A stretch of 64,000 nt of DNA from Nitrobacter hamburgensis X14 (lineage in GTDB: Bacteria > Pseudomonadota > Alphaproteobacteria > Rhizobiales > Xanthobacteraceae), in assembly GCF_000013885.1 (NCBI RefSeq), contig NC_007964.1:3024001-3088000 (forward strand), written 5' to 3'. Each line of letters starts with the position of its first letter. Within the stretch, counting starts at the first letter, position 1. The position numbers and the translations under genes are program-made. The notes beneath the pieces were generated by a model. That model was not told the origin of the DNA, made no database searches, and worked only from the letters and a program-made list of their open reading frames with translations. This document shows, piece by piece, positions 1-7,891 of the stretch.

Positions 1-1
1 G

Positions 2-349
2 CGCAAAACCGATGTCGCCCGTCGCGACCCGGCGCCGGGCTACCAGTCTTATGACACTGCCGGAAATCCGGTCGATCTGACGCCGGGGCATATCGCGCCT
101 GCTCAGCAGCCGCAGGCCACCGTTCGCGGCGACGACGGCTATATCTACCCGGCGGACGGCAGCTCCAGCGATCAGCGCTATCCCGCCCCGCGCAGCTATC
201 GCCGCATCTACGGCGCGCAGACCGTTCCCCAGCGGCGGCCGTATCATAGCGATCAAGCGGATTACGGTTATGCGCAACCTTACCAGCCGCAGGTTTACGC
301 ACCGCGGCCTTATCAGCCGCGCGGCCTGTTCACGGAGTTCGACGACTGA
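2..349 (+). CDS. C-terminal part of a Tyr/Pro/Gln-rich protein (partial)
   Basis: An open frame enters from the left edge and ends at a TGA at 347-349, giving 115 visible residues. The visible part is low complexity, rich in Pro, Tyr, Gln, Arg and Asp, with several Tyr-Gln-Pro repeats near the end and the final residues GLFTEFDD. I see no catalytic motif. Such tails occur on secreted or cell-wall proteins, for example L,D-transpeptidase-like proteins of this group, but that is a guess and the N-terminal part lies outside the window. The next gene starts 150 bases downstream with no obvious terminator between. Confidence 0.55.
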   Translation, partial: RKTDVARRDPAPGYQSYDTAGNPVDLTPGHIAPAQQPQATVRGDDGYIYPADGSSSDQRYPAPRSYRRIYGAQTVPQRRPYHSDQADYGYAQPYQPQVYAPRPYQPRGLFTEFDD

Positions 350-500
350 TCGCTACCGGTCCTCATCGTCGCGCAGCCACCGTTGGACTATGCCGTGGCA
401 GCGAGCCCCAAATCGATCCGCCCGGTCTTGTGCCGTCCATCGCCGTCTCCGATAAAGACGCCCTGAACGGCAGCCGAACGAAACGGCCGGCCCATATCAT

Positions 501-2120
501 TTGAAGCGGATCGTGTCAGATACCGACGTCGTCATCATCGGAGCGGGCCACAACGGCCTGACCTGCGCGGCCTATCTCGCGATGGCTGGGCTGCGGGTCA
601 AGGTCGTGGAGCGGCGCAAGGTGGTCGGGGGCGCTGCGGTGACGGAGGAATTCCAGCCCGGTTTCCGCAATTCGGTCGCGGCCTACACCGTCAGCCTGCT
701 AAATCCGAAAGTCATCGCGGACTTGCGGCTGCATGACCATGGTCTGCGGATCGTCGAACGCCGCGCCCAGAATTTTTTGCCCGCGCCCGACGGCCGCTAC
801 CTCCTCACCGGCGAAGGCCGCACCGCGGCATCGGTCGCTGGCCTGAGCGAACGGGATGCCGGCGCGCTCGGCGGCTTCATGCGCGAACTCGAAGAGATCG
901 CCGACGTGATCCGGCAATTCGTGCTGCGCGCGCCGCCGAACCTCGTCGAGGGGTTTGGCCTCAACGCCGCGCATGAAATCGTCAACGCGATCGGCTCCGC
1001 CGGAATCCTGCGCGGCCTGTCGCTGGAGCAGCAGCGCAGCCTGCTCGATCTGTTTACACGATCCGCCGGGGACATGCTCGACGACCGCTTCGAGATCGAT
1101 CTGGTCAAGGCCCTGTTCGGCTTCGACGCCATCGTCGGCAACTACGCCAGCCCCTACGCGGCCGGCTCGGCCTATGTGATGTTGCACCATGCTTTCGGAG
1201 AAGTGAACGGCAAGAAGGGCGTCTGGGGCCATGCCATCGGCGGCATGGGCGCGATCACCCAGGCGATGGCAGCGGCCGCCCGCGCGCGCGGCGCCGAGAT
1301 CGAAACCGATGCCGGTGTGTGCGAAGTCATCGTCGAGCGCGGCCGCGCGGCCGGTGTGGTGCTCGACGATGGACGAACGATCCGCGCAAAATATGTCGCG
1401 GCGAACGTGAACCCGAAGCTGCTCTATACGCGGCTGCTGCCCGCCGGCGCGCTGCCCGCCGCCTTCCTCAACCGCATCAAGACCTGGCGTAACGGCTCCG
1501 GGACGTTTCGGATGAACGTGGCGCTCGAAGCTCTGCCCTCGTTCTCGGCCTTGCCGGGCGCAGGCGACCATCTCAGTGCTGGCATCATCATCGCGCCCGG
1601 TCTCGGCTACATGGACCGTGCCTGGCAGGACGCGCGACAGTTCGGCTGGAGCCGCGAACCTGTGGTGGAGGTTTTGATCCCGTCGGTGATCGATGATTCA
1701 CTTGCCCCATCCGGCCGCCATGTGGCCAGCCTGTTCTGCCAGCATGTGGCGCCGCAGTTGCCCGATGGCGCGTCCTGGGATGACCATCGCGACGAGGTCG
1801 CCGACCTCATGATAGCGACCGTCGACCTTTACGCGCCGGGCTTCGCCGCCAGCGTGATCGGCCGGCAGATTTTATCACCGCTCGATCTCGAGCGCGAATT
1901 CGGACTGCTGGGCGGCGATATCTTTCACGGTGCGCTGACGCTGAACCAACTGTTCTCGGCCCGGCCGATGCTAGGCCATGCCGACTACCGGGGACCGCTG
2001 AAGGGTCTCTATCACTGCGGCTCCGGCGCGCATCCCGGCGGCGGCGTCACCGGCGCACCCGGCCATAACGCCGCACGCACCATCCTGCGGGACCATCGGG
2101 CGCTGTTCGCCCGCCGTTAG
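501..2120 (+). CDS. FAD-dependent oxidoreductase, phytoene desaturase / PYROXD2-like
   Basis: The 539-residue protein has an N-terminal Rossmann dinucleotide-binding motif (VVIIGAGHNGLTCAAYLA, near residues 10-27) followed by an acidic/basic ERR and a GGAAVTEE stretch, as in the phytoene desaturase-like and PYROXD2-like amine-oxidase superfamily. The C-terminal second FAD motif is also present (YHCGSGAHPGGGVTGAPGHN, near residue 505). Length fits the family. It probably oxidises a lipid or isoprenoid-like substrate, but the substrate cannot be read from sequence, and no carotenoid genes lie nearby, so carotenoid synthesis is not claimed. The start is a TTG at 501; a GTG at 513 is an alternative. 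It is monocistronic as far as can be seen, followed by a dispersed repeat. Confidence 0.8.
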   Translation: MKRIVSDTDVVIIGAGHNGLTCAAYLAMAGLRVKVVERRKVVGGAAVTEEFQPGFRNSVAAYTVSLLNPKVIADLRLHDHGLRIVERRAQNFLPAPDGRYLLTGEGRTAASVAGLSERDAGALGGFMRELEEIADVIRQFVLRAPPNLVEGFGLNAAHEIVNAIGSAGILRGLSLEQQRSLLDLFTRSAGDMLDDRFEIDLVKALFGFDAIVGNYASPYAAGSAYVMLHHAFGEVNGKKGVWGHAIGGMGAITQAMAAAARARGAEIETDAGVCEVIVERGRAAGVVLDDGRTIRAKYVAANVNPKLLYTRLLPAGALPAAFLNRIKTWRNGSGTFRMNVALEALPSFSALPGAGDHLSAGIIIAPGLGYMDRAWQDARQFGWSREPVVEVLIPSVIDDSLAPSGRHVASLFCQHVAPQLPDGASWDDHRDEVADLMIATVDLYAPGFAASVIGRQILSPLDLEREFGLLGGDIFHGALTLNQLFSARPMLGHADYRGPLKGLYHCGSGAHPGGGVTGAPGHNAARTILRDHRALFARR

Positions 2121-2163
2121 ACCCCTCTTCGCTTCTGATGGAATCAGAAGCGGGGCTCTATGG

Positions 2164-2235
2164 TTTTTGATTTGACGCGTTTTCTTCACGCGAACCGGTA
2201 TCCATCCCCGGGTCAAGCCCGAGGACATGCTTCGC
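2164..2235. repeat. Dispersed palindromic repeat, type A, copy 1
   Basis: The sequence reads tttttgatttgacgcgtttt, then an ACGCGAACCGGT core and a GGGTCAAGCCCGAGGACATGC half-palindrome. Nearly the same sequence recurs at 4131-4205 in the same orientation and at 9631-9716 inverted. All copies lie between genes, close to gene ends. This is the behaviour of a REP-like element of Bradyrhizobium relatives. Confidence 0.75.
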
Positions 2236-2247
2236 CCGAAAAGCTGC

Positions 2248-2394
2248 TCAAGCCACCAGCAGCACGTAGACCGCCATTAACGGCGTCAGTCCGAGCACAA
2301 CGGCGCTGATGCCAAACGCCCACATGATGTCCTCGGCCGCGATCCCGGATGTGCTTCCGGACGGCCCGACCGGATCGAACCCTTGAGTTTCCAT
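2248..2394 (-). CDS. Small single-pass membrane protein, 48 residues
   Basis: An ATG on the minus strand at 2394, preceded by a GGGGG purine run, opens a 48-codon frame ending in TGA at 2248-2250. The first 20 residues are polar (METQGFDPVGPSG...), and residues about 27-48 form one hydrophobic helix rich in Val, Leu, Ala and Ile that ends at the C-terminus. It has neither signal-peptidase site nor Cys. The polar head plus terminal helix suggests a real small membrane protein rather than a chance frame, but I do not recognise the family. It sits convergent to the oxidoreductase gene, with only a repeat between. Confidence 0.5.
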   Translation of the reverse strand: METQGFDPVGPSGSTSGIAAEDIMWAFGISAVVLGLTPLMAVYVLLVA

Positions 2395-2544
2395 GACGCC
2401 CCCGCATTCTGCTTGGAGGCATCGGTAGCGACAAACCTCTAAAAAACCTCGCCGCGATTCCGCTGGGATTTGAACACAGATGCTACCGGGGATTAACCCT
2501 CGCGGTTACCGATGCAATTCGCGGCGAATCGTCCGCCTCCCGTC

Positions 2545-2622
2545 TGTGGATAAGGCTATCGAAATCCTGTGGATAACTTAGTATTAGGCTGGGGGAAAGT
2601 CTGTGGATAATTCTGTGGAAAA
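2545..2622. promoter_or_regulatory. Cluster of DnaA boxes (three perfect, one near-perfect)
   Basis: TGTGGATAA, the exact complement of the consensus DnaA box TTATCCACA, occurs at 2545-2553, 2568-2576 and 2602-2610, and TGTGGAAAA follows at 2614-2622. All four point the same way within 78 bases of locally AT-rich DNA between genes. Such density is typical of a replication origin or a DnaA-controlled promoter. No dnaA, hemE or parAB lies in the window, so which one it is stays open. Confidence 0.6.
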
Positions 2623-2905
2623 CAAGTGGGCAACAATCTCAAAAAGTCTGCAACAGCAGACCGGCGCCTGTTGAAGAATCCGGGTATGTTTCCCGATCAT
2701 TTGCGGATTCCCGCACGATGGCTCGACGCTTTGTTCGCGGATTTACTGGCTCCGGCGCGCGCGGGCTGCCTTCCTGGCGATCTCGGACCGCTTGTTTGCC
2801 GTCAACCCCGCCGCCCCGCGCCTTCCCGCCCATGCATTTTCCATCGTTTAAGTTTCCGATTTGCACTAAAGCAAATACGAAAGCAGGCAAGTATTGGGGG
2901 TCTAT

Positions 2906-3178
2906 GTGCTGAATATCGTTGGCAGGGTCTTTCTCACGGTCATTATCCCGTTATACGGAGGCTACGTCGGCACATCCTTGAATACTTTTGACATCTACTT
3001 GGTCTTGGCCGCCTCATGGTCGCTGTGGGCCTACGGTCAACCGGGACCCCAACAGCTTTGGCAAACGGGCGGCTGGGCCGGCGTCCTGAAAGGCTGGCTT
3101 CTCATGGCGGTTGCCATTCTCCTGGTGGCGGGACCGGCCTACGGCGTCGGCTACCTCATCACCAGAATGTCAAACTGA
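2906..3178 (+). CDS. Small membrane protein, about 90 residues
   Basis: GTG at 2906 is chosen because GGGGG at 2896-2900 stands at ribosome-binding distance; a TTG at 2894 in the same frame would add four residues. The protein has a hydrophobic N-terminal helix (VLNIVGRVFLTVIIPLYGGY), a second hydrophobic segment around residues 32-42 and a strong third one near residues 66-85, so two or three membrane passes are likely. There are no conserved catalytic residues and I do not recognise the family. It lies just downstream of the DnaA-box cluster and 40 bases upstream of prmA, so it may be cotranscribed with prmA. Confidence 0.55.
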   Translation: MLNIVGRVFLTVIIPLYGGYVGTSLNTFDIYLVLAASWSLWAYGQPGPQQLWQTGGWAGVLKGWLLMAVAILLVAGPAYGVGYLITRMSN

Positions 3179-3218
3179 GACGCTCCCGATCCCCGGATCT
3201 TTTAACGTCGGATTGCCG

Positions 3219-4115
3219 ATGACCAACGCCGTCACGCCGGCGACCAGTCGCGCCGCCTTCGCCATCGGCGAGGAACAGATCGCGCGGCGGGTCGTCGATC
3301 TCCTGACCGAGAGTCTCGATGACGGCGAGACCGCCATCGCCGCATTCGAACGCAGCGACGGGCGCTGGGTCGTGGCGCTACACTTCGCCGCCCCGCCGGA
3401 TGAAGAGCGAATCCGCACGCTGGTCGCGCTGGCCGCCGGCGATGACATCGCGCAAACCATCGCCTTCGATACCATCGCCGCCAGGGACTGGGTCGAGGCC
3501 AGCCTCGAAGGCCTGGTGCCGGTCGCCGCCGGCCGCTTCATCGTCCACGGACGGCATGACCGCGCACGCGTCCCGCCGAACAAGCTCGGCATCGAGATCG
3601 AGGCAGCGCTGGCGTTCGGCACCGGGCACCACGGCACCACGCGGGGTTGCCTGCTGCTGCTCGATCACGTGCTGCGCAGCAAGATGCCACGGCGCGTTCT
3701 CGATCTCGGCGCCGGCACCGGCGTTCTTGCCATCGCCGCGGCCAAGGCGCTGCGGCGAAACGTGCTGGCCAGCGACATCGATCCGCGTTCGACGATCGTG
3801 GCGCGGGAGAATGCCGTGTTAAACGGCGTCGGCAATCTTGTCTGGTCGATCTGTGCGACCGGCTTTTCCGCGCCGCTGTTTCGCGCACGCGCACCGTTCG
3901 ACCTGGTGCTGGCGAATATTCTCGCCAATCCGCTGCGGCAGATGGCGCCGGCCATGGCAACGCACCTTGCGCCCGAAGCCATGGTGATCCTGTCGGGGCT
4001 GCTGCCGCATCAGACCCGCAGCGTGATCGCGGCCTATCGCGCGCAGGGGCTAGTGCTCATCCGGCAGATGCGGATCGACGGATGGTGCAGCCTGCTGATG
4101 CAGAATTTGCGGTAG
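3219..4115 (+). CDS. prmA: Ribosomal protein L11 methyltransferase
   Basis: This 298-residue protein matches PrmA, which uses S-adenosylmethionine to methylate lysines and the N-terminus of ribosomal protein L11 in the cytoplasm. The PrmA-type N-terminal domain (about residues 1-115) is followed by the linker sequence FGTGHHGTTRGCL, characteristic of the family, then SAM-binding motif I (VLDLGAGTGVLAIAA, near residue 160) and the NILANPL motif near residue 228 that marks N/protein methyltransferases of this group. The ATG at 3219 is preferred over upstream in-frame starts because homologues begin close to this point. A type A repeat separates it from the aminopeptidase gene downstream. Confidence 0.9.
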   Translation: MTNAVTPATSRAAFAIGEEQIARRVVDLLTESLDDGETAIAAFERSDGRWVVALHFAAPPDEERIRTLVALAAGDDIAQTIAFDTIAARDWVEASLEGLVPVAAGRFIVHGRHDRARVPPNKLGIEIEAALAFGTGHHGTTRGCLLLLDHVLRSKMPRRVLDLGAGTGVLAIAAAKALRRNVLASDIDPRSTIVARENAVLNGVGNLVWSICATGFSAPLFRARAPFDLVLANILANPLRQMAPAMATHLAPEAMVILSGLLPHQTRSVIAAYRAQGLVLIRQMRIDGWCSLLMQNLR

Positions 4116-4130
4116 CCGCTGACGTCACTT

Positions 4131-4205
4131 TTTGTTTTGATGCGTTTTCTTGACGCGAACCGGTGCCCATCCTCGGGTCAAGCCCGAGGACATGCTTCGC
4201 GCCAA
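4131..4205. repeat. Dispersed palindromic repeat, type A, copy 2
   Basis: Same element as at 2164-2235, in the same orientation: TTTTGATGCGTTTTCTTGACGCGAACCGGT followed in sequence by CATCCTCGGGTCAAGCCCG and GAGGACATGCTTCGC. It fills the gap between prmA and the aminopeptidase gene, ending about 20 bases before the latter's ATG, so it could affect its leader mRNA. Confidence 0.75.
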
Positions 4206-4226
4206 ACGCGATAGGATACCCGGATA

Positions 4227-6119
4227 ATGTTCGAAGCCCATTTCCAGACATTCGAGGACCCCGAAGGCGGCGTCGCGCTGACCTCCCGCCTCGCCACGTT
4301 TCGCGAGGAACTGGTGCGACGGCAACTGACCGGATTCGTGATTCCGCGCGCCGACCAGCAGCAGAACGAATATGTCGCGCCCTCCGAGGAGCGGCTGGCA
4401 TGGCTCACCGGCTTCACCGGATCGGCAGGCCTCGCCATCGTGCTCGCGAAGCAAGCTGCGGTGTTTGTCGATGGCCGCTACACATTGCAGGCGGCGAAGC
4501 AGGTGGATACGCAGGCTTGGGGCATCGTTTCGCTGGTCGATCCGCCCCCGGAAAGCTGGCTGGCAGGGCATCTCCGCGCCGGCGACCGCCTCGGATACGA
4601 TCCATGGCTGCATACGTCGGCAGCAGTCGAACGCCTCGCGAAAGCCTGCACGAAAGCCGGCGCGGAGCTGGTCCCGGTCGAGACCAATCCGGTCGACAGC
4701 ATCTGGATCGATCGTCCCGCACCGCCGCTTGGCCCGGTGACGATCCATGGCGCGACGTTCGCAGGCGAGCCTGAGGCCGACAAGCTCACGCGGATCCGCA
4801 CTGAGATGACAAAACTCGGCGTCGATGCGCTGGTGCTATCGGATTCCCACGCGGTCGCCTGGACCTTCAATATTCGCGGCGCCGACGTCTCGCATACGCC
4901 ACTGCCGCTATCCTACGCCCTGGTGCCGAAAGACGGCCGCCCCACGATCTTCGTCGACCACCGCAAACTCTCCGACTTGAGCCGCGGTCATATCGAGCGC
5001 AATGCCGATGTGCGCGAGCCGGACGCGTTGACGCCGGCGCTCACCGACCTCGCCGGCAGCGGCGCGACCATCGCGCTCGACAGCGCCACCGCCGCCGACG
5101 CATTAACCCGCCTGATCACGTCTGCCGGCGGCAAACCGGCGCGCGGCAACGATCCCGTCGCGCTGCTCAAGGCCGTGAAGAACCCGACCGAGATCGCGGG
5201 CGCCCGCACCGCGCATCGGCGCGACGCCGTGGCATTGGCGCGGTTTCTCGCCTGGATCGACCGCGAGGCGCCGAAGGGCACGCTGACCGAAATCGATGCC
5301 GTGGAGGCGCTGGAAACCTTTCGCCGCGACACCGGCGCGCTGAAGGACGTCTCCTTCCCCACCATCGCCGGCACCGGGCCGAACGGCGCCATCGTCCACT
5401 ACCGCGTCAGCCGCAAGAGCAACCGCCGCATCGCGCCCAGCGATCTGCTGCTGATCGATTCCGGCGCGCAATACGAGGACGGCACCACCGACGTCACCCG
5501 CACCATCGCGATCGGCGATCCGACCGACGCGATGCGCGACCGCTTCACCCGCGTGCTGCGCGGCCACATCGCCATCGCGCGTGCGGTATTTCCCGACGGC
5601 ACCACCGGCGCGCAACTCGATACGCTGGCGCGGCAGTTTCTCTGGCAGGCCGGCGTCGACTTCGAGCACGGCACCGGCCACGGCGTCGGCAGCTATCTCT
5701 CGGTGCATGAGGGCCCGGCGCGGATTTCGAAACTCGGGACCACACAGCTCAAGCGCGGCATGATCCTGTCCAACGAGCCCGGCTACTACAAGCGTGATGC
5801 GTTCGGCATCCGGATCGAAAATCTGGTGCTGGTCACGGCGATCGAGATTCCCGGCGCCGAGAAACCCATGAACGGATTCGAGACCCTGACGCTGGCGCCG
5901 ATCGACCGCCGCCTGATCGATCGCAGCCTCGGCGCCGACGAAACGCGTTGGCTCAACGACTACCACGTCCGCGTCCGCCGCGAGCTGCGCGCGCATCTCG
6001 ACGAGGCCACCAAGGTCTGGCTCGACGCCGCGACAGAGCCGCTGCCGCTGGAAGAAGTTTTTCCACCCAGTTATGAGACCTGTGCGCGGATGGATGTAGA
6101 CGAGGCCGATAATTGCTGA
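4227..6119 (+). CDS. Xaa-Pro aminopeptidase (M24B), C-terminal tail replaced by an IS
   Basis: The 630-residue protein is a three-domain aminopeptidase P that removes N-terminal residues preceding proline. Two creatinase-like N-terminal domains span about residues 1-315, and the pita-bread M24 domain follows. All five metal ligands are visible: Asp at about 411 (LLIDSGAQY), Asp at 422 (GTTDVTRT), His near 485 (HGTGHGVG), Glu near 517 (SNEPGYY) and Glu near 551 (GFETLTLAP). The enzyme should therefore be active. Its end is not native: the IS5-type element at 6074-7181 inserted after ...PPSY, so the last 15 residues (ETCARMDVDEADNC) come from the IS end. Removing the IS and one TTA gives the ending SYSRAR with a TGA at 7198-7200. 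Confidence 0.88.
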   Translation: MFEAHFQTFEDPEGGVALTSRLATFREELVRRQLTGFVIPRADQQQNEYVAPSEERLAWLTGFTGSAGLAIVLAKQAAVFVDGRYTLQAAKQVDTQAWGIVSLVDPPPESWLAGHLRAGDRLGYDPWLHTSAAVERLAKACTKAGAELVPVETNPVDSIWIDRPAPPLGPVTIHGATFAGEPEADKLTRIRTEMTKLGVDALVLSDSHAVAWTFNIRGADVSHTPLPLSYALVPKDGRPTIFVDHRKLSDLSRGHIERNADVREPDALTPALTDLAGSGATIALDSATAADALTRLITSAGGKPARGNDPVALLKAVKNPTEIAGARTAHRRDAVALARFLAWIDREAPKGTLTEIDAVEALETFRRDTGALKDVSFPTIAGTGPNGAIVHYRVSRKSNRRIAPSDLLLIDSGAQYEDGTTDVTRTIAIGDPTDAMRDRFTRVLRGHIAIARAVFPDGTTGAQLDTLARQFLWQAGVDFEHGTGHGVGSYLSVHEGPARISKLGTTQLKRGMILSNEPGYYKRDAFGIRIENLVLVTAIEIPGAEKPMNGFETLTLAPIDRRLIDRSLGADETRWLNDYHVRVRRELRAHLDEATKVWLDAATEPLPLEEVFPPSYETCARMDVDEADNC

Positions 6120-7181
6120 CTCTATGGGCTTTCCGAAGAGGAGAGCGGGACGTGGCGCATCGTGTGATAGGTCAAGAGCGGCTCGGTTTCGCAGATCATA
6201 GGCGCACTGCCTCATCGCTCGACGAGATCGGCAAGCTGATCGATTGGCAGCCGGTCACGGCTCTTCTCGACGCGCTTTATTCGGCCACCAAGGGCGAACT
6301 CGCCTGGCCGCCGCTGGCAATGTTCAAGGCGCTGCTGCTGTCGATCTGGTACGACCTGTCGGACGTGAAGCTGGCGGAGGCGCTCGATGACCGGGCGTCC
6401 TTCCGCCGGTTCTGCGGCTTTTCCGGCAGTGAGGCGACACCTGAGCGCACTGCCTTCGTTCGATACCGCAGGGCGCTCGTCGCGCATGGTCTCGATGTCG
6501 CGCTGTTCGATGCGGTGGCCGCACAGCTCAAGGCCAGAGCGGTCACGGTCAAGGTTGGCACGCTGGTCGATGCGACGATCATCGCTTCTGCCAGCGAAGA
6601 CGATGTAGATGGCCGCTGGGTCAAGCACAAGGGAAAGAGCGCGGTGCACGGCTTCAAAGCCCACATCGGCGCCGACGCGACAACGGCTCTGGTCGAGAAG
6701 ATCGCGATCACGCCGGCCAACGTCAACGATGGGCGCGCCGGACCCGACGCCCTGCCCGATGATCCAGGCGAGGTGTTCGCCGACAGCGCCTATCGGGGAA
6801 ATCACTTCGGCGACGCGGTTCGGGCCAAAGGAGGCACGCCACGCATTGTCGCGACCGGCATGTGGGGGCGAGACGAGACCGAAACGCTCGCTCGCCTCGC
6901 TGCCTGGAACCGACCGATCCACCGTGTCCGCGGGCGCATCGAGAAAATCTTCGGCACCTGGAAACGCTGTTACGGCCTGCGCCGAATGCGATGGCGAGGC
7001 CTCGCCAAAGCCGCCGTCCAGGTTCACCTCACCGCTATCGCCTATAACCTCAAGCGCACGCTTTCCATCGTCACGGTAGCAGCGTGACGACAAACTCGTA
7101 GCACCGGCGAAATCACGCACAAAGTCGTTTGCCAATAATCCTTCAAATCAACGCTCTACATCCATCCGCGCACAGGTCTCA
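6074..7181 (+). mobile_element. IS5-family insertion sequence with 3-bp TTA target duplication
   Basis: The ends are inverted repeats of 28 bases, with left end TGAGACCTGTGCGCGGATGG from 6074 and its exact complement up to 7181. TTA flanks both sides (6071-6073 and 7182-7184), a TNA-type duplication as made by several IS5-family subgroups. The unit is 1108 bp with one transposase gene. It interrupted the aminopeptidase gene six codons before its stop. Confidence 0.92.
6152..7087 (+). CDS. IS5-family transposase
   Basis: A 311-residue DDE transposase filling the IS at 6074-7181. GTG at 6152 is chosen because GAGGAG lies about ten bases upstream; TTG at 6113 would add 13 residues. The DUF772-type N-terminal region (ALLLSIWYDLSDVKLAEAL...RFCGFSG) is followed by the catalytic Asp in VGTLVDATIIASAS, the second Asp in VFADSAYRGNHF and the Glu in RGRIEKIFGTWKRCYGLRR, the DDE triad in its usual spacing. 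The reading frame is intact and ends inside the right IS arm, so the element may still be mobile. Confidence 0.9.
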   Translation: MAHRVIGQERLGFADHRRTASSLDEIGKLIDWQPVTALLDALYSATKGELAWPPLAMFKALLLSIWYDLSDVKLAEALDDRASFRRFCGFSGSEATPERTAFVRYRRALVAHGLDVALFDAVAAQLKARAVTVKVGTLVDATIIASASEDDVDGRWVKHKGKSAVHGFKAHIGADATTALVEKIAITPANVNDGRAGPDALPDDPGEVFADSAYRGNHFGDAVRAKGGTPRIVATGMWGRDETETLARLAAWNRPIHRVRGRIEKIFGTWKRCYGLRRMRWRGLAKAAVQVHLTAIAYNLKRTLSIVTVAA

Positions 7182-7200
7182 TTATTCCAGGGCGCGCTGA

Positions 7201-7225
7201 GGCGACGAACGCTTTGCGTTCGCGC
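7201..7225 (+). terminator. Hairpin immediately after the original aminopeptidase stop
   Basis: GGCGACGAACG, loop CTTTG, then CGTTCGCGCC forms a stem of about ten pairs with one bulge, starting at the base after the pre-insertion stop codon (7198-7200). No U-run follows, so it may be an mRNA 3'-end stabilising hairpin rather than an intrinsic terminator. Confidence 0.4.
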
Positions 7226-7320
7226 CGAAATCGCGAACCTCAGATGTGCCAATTGCACATCGGGGAATCCAGCGACCTCGCGTGGGACCGGATTCCGGAT
7301 CGACTTGCGCTGCAAGTCAC

Positions 7321-7356
7321 GCAGGAGGGAAAGCATCTCTTTCCCTGCGGGCTTTT
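7321..7356 (+). terminator. Possible intrinsic terminator
   Basis: GGGAAAG (7327-7333), loop CATCT and CTTTCCC (7339-7345), extended by GCA/TGC, are followed by GGGCTTTT. A moderate terminator for transcripts coming from the aminopeptidase/IS side. Confidence 0.45.
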
Positions 7357-7593
7357 ACCCTGCTACCTTCATTCTGGTCTGACTCTGCCGCGTCCACCGC
7401 ATCCCGCCCCGCGTTCGTGACGATTGCCGCCCCTCGATTGGGACGGAATCGATAGGAACATGGTCAGAACCCGAAATTCAATCTCGCTTTTTTGGCGATT
7501 ATGGACATCAATCCGAGAAAATCGGACGATCAATCATCCAAAATGTTATAATCCCAAGCGTGGTTGGTATGAAGGAATGACGCGCTACCCTCT

Positions 7594-7728
7594 TTGTGGT
7601 CAATTCTGCATAGACTCGAAAGCGAGTTCCTACGGGATGAGCCTGTCTTACTGCTCGAGGAAAACGAACTGCATCGTTTGTGGGAATTGTTCACCCTCTG
7701 CCGGTCGGACATGAATGTCGCCGTGTAA
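7594..7728 (+). other. Short open frame of 44 codons, uncertain
   Basis: In the 7.36-7.89 kb stretch without an evident gene, one frame from a TTG at 7594 to TAA at 7726-7728 encodes a charged, helix-like peptide rich in Leu and Glu (LHRLESEFLRDE, LLLEENELHRLWELF) unlike random translation. No good ribosome site precedes it and it has no known family. It may be the tail of a lost gene. Longer frames on either strand here look like chance (Ser/Arg-rich). The surrounding 500 bases are clearly more AT-rich than the neighbours. Confidence 0.25.
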
Positions 7729-7891
7729 CCCAGATCCCGAAATGCGATATGTCTCAACGATAACGGTATAGTACGGCTCTTCAGGTCTGCCCATTTTTGG
7801 CTCCGCTTCCAATAAGCTACGACTACCATTTCACTGAAGCACTATAATTACAGAAAGCCCCGGATATTGCTGCAGCTTTTGGTCTCACCGC

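Noticed and set aside
699..1571. Minus-strand frame of 290 codons opposite the FAD oxidoreductase
   Set aside because: No family features; the opposite strand encodes a clear enzyme over the same bases.
501..2120. Carotenoid phytoene desaturase (crtI) label
   Set aside because: The fold matches, but the sequence is closer in style to PYROXD2-like oxidoreductases and no carotenoid genes are nearby.
2626..2991. Frame of 121 codons after the DnaA boxes
   Set aside because: Arg/Pro-rich with no motif. The small membrane protein frame (2906-3178) in the same area has clear hydrophobic helices and a ribosome site.
5103..6215. Long minus-strand frame (370 codons) opposite the aminopeptidase gene
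   Set aside because: It is the mirror of a GC-rich coding strand, has Arg/Ala/Gly/Asp-rich composition without motifs, and runs across the IS end.
7530..7829. Minus-strand frame of 99 codons in the AT-rich gap
   Set aside because: Ser-rich without conserved pattern or ribosome site; likely chance in low-GC DNA.
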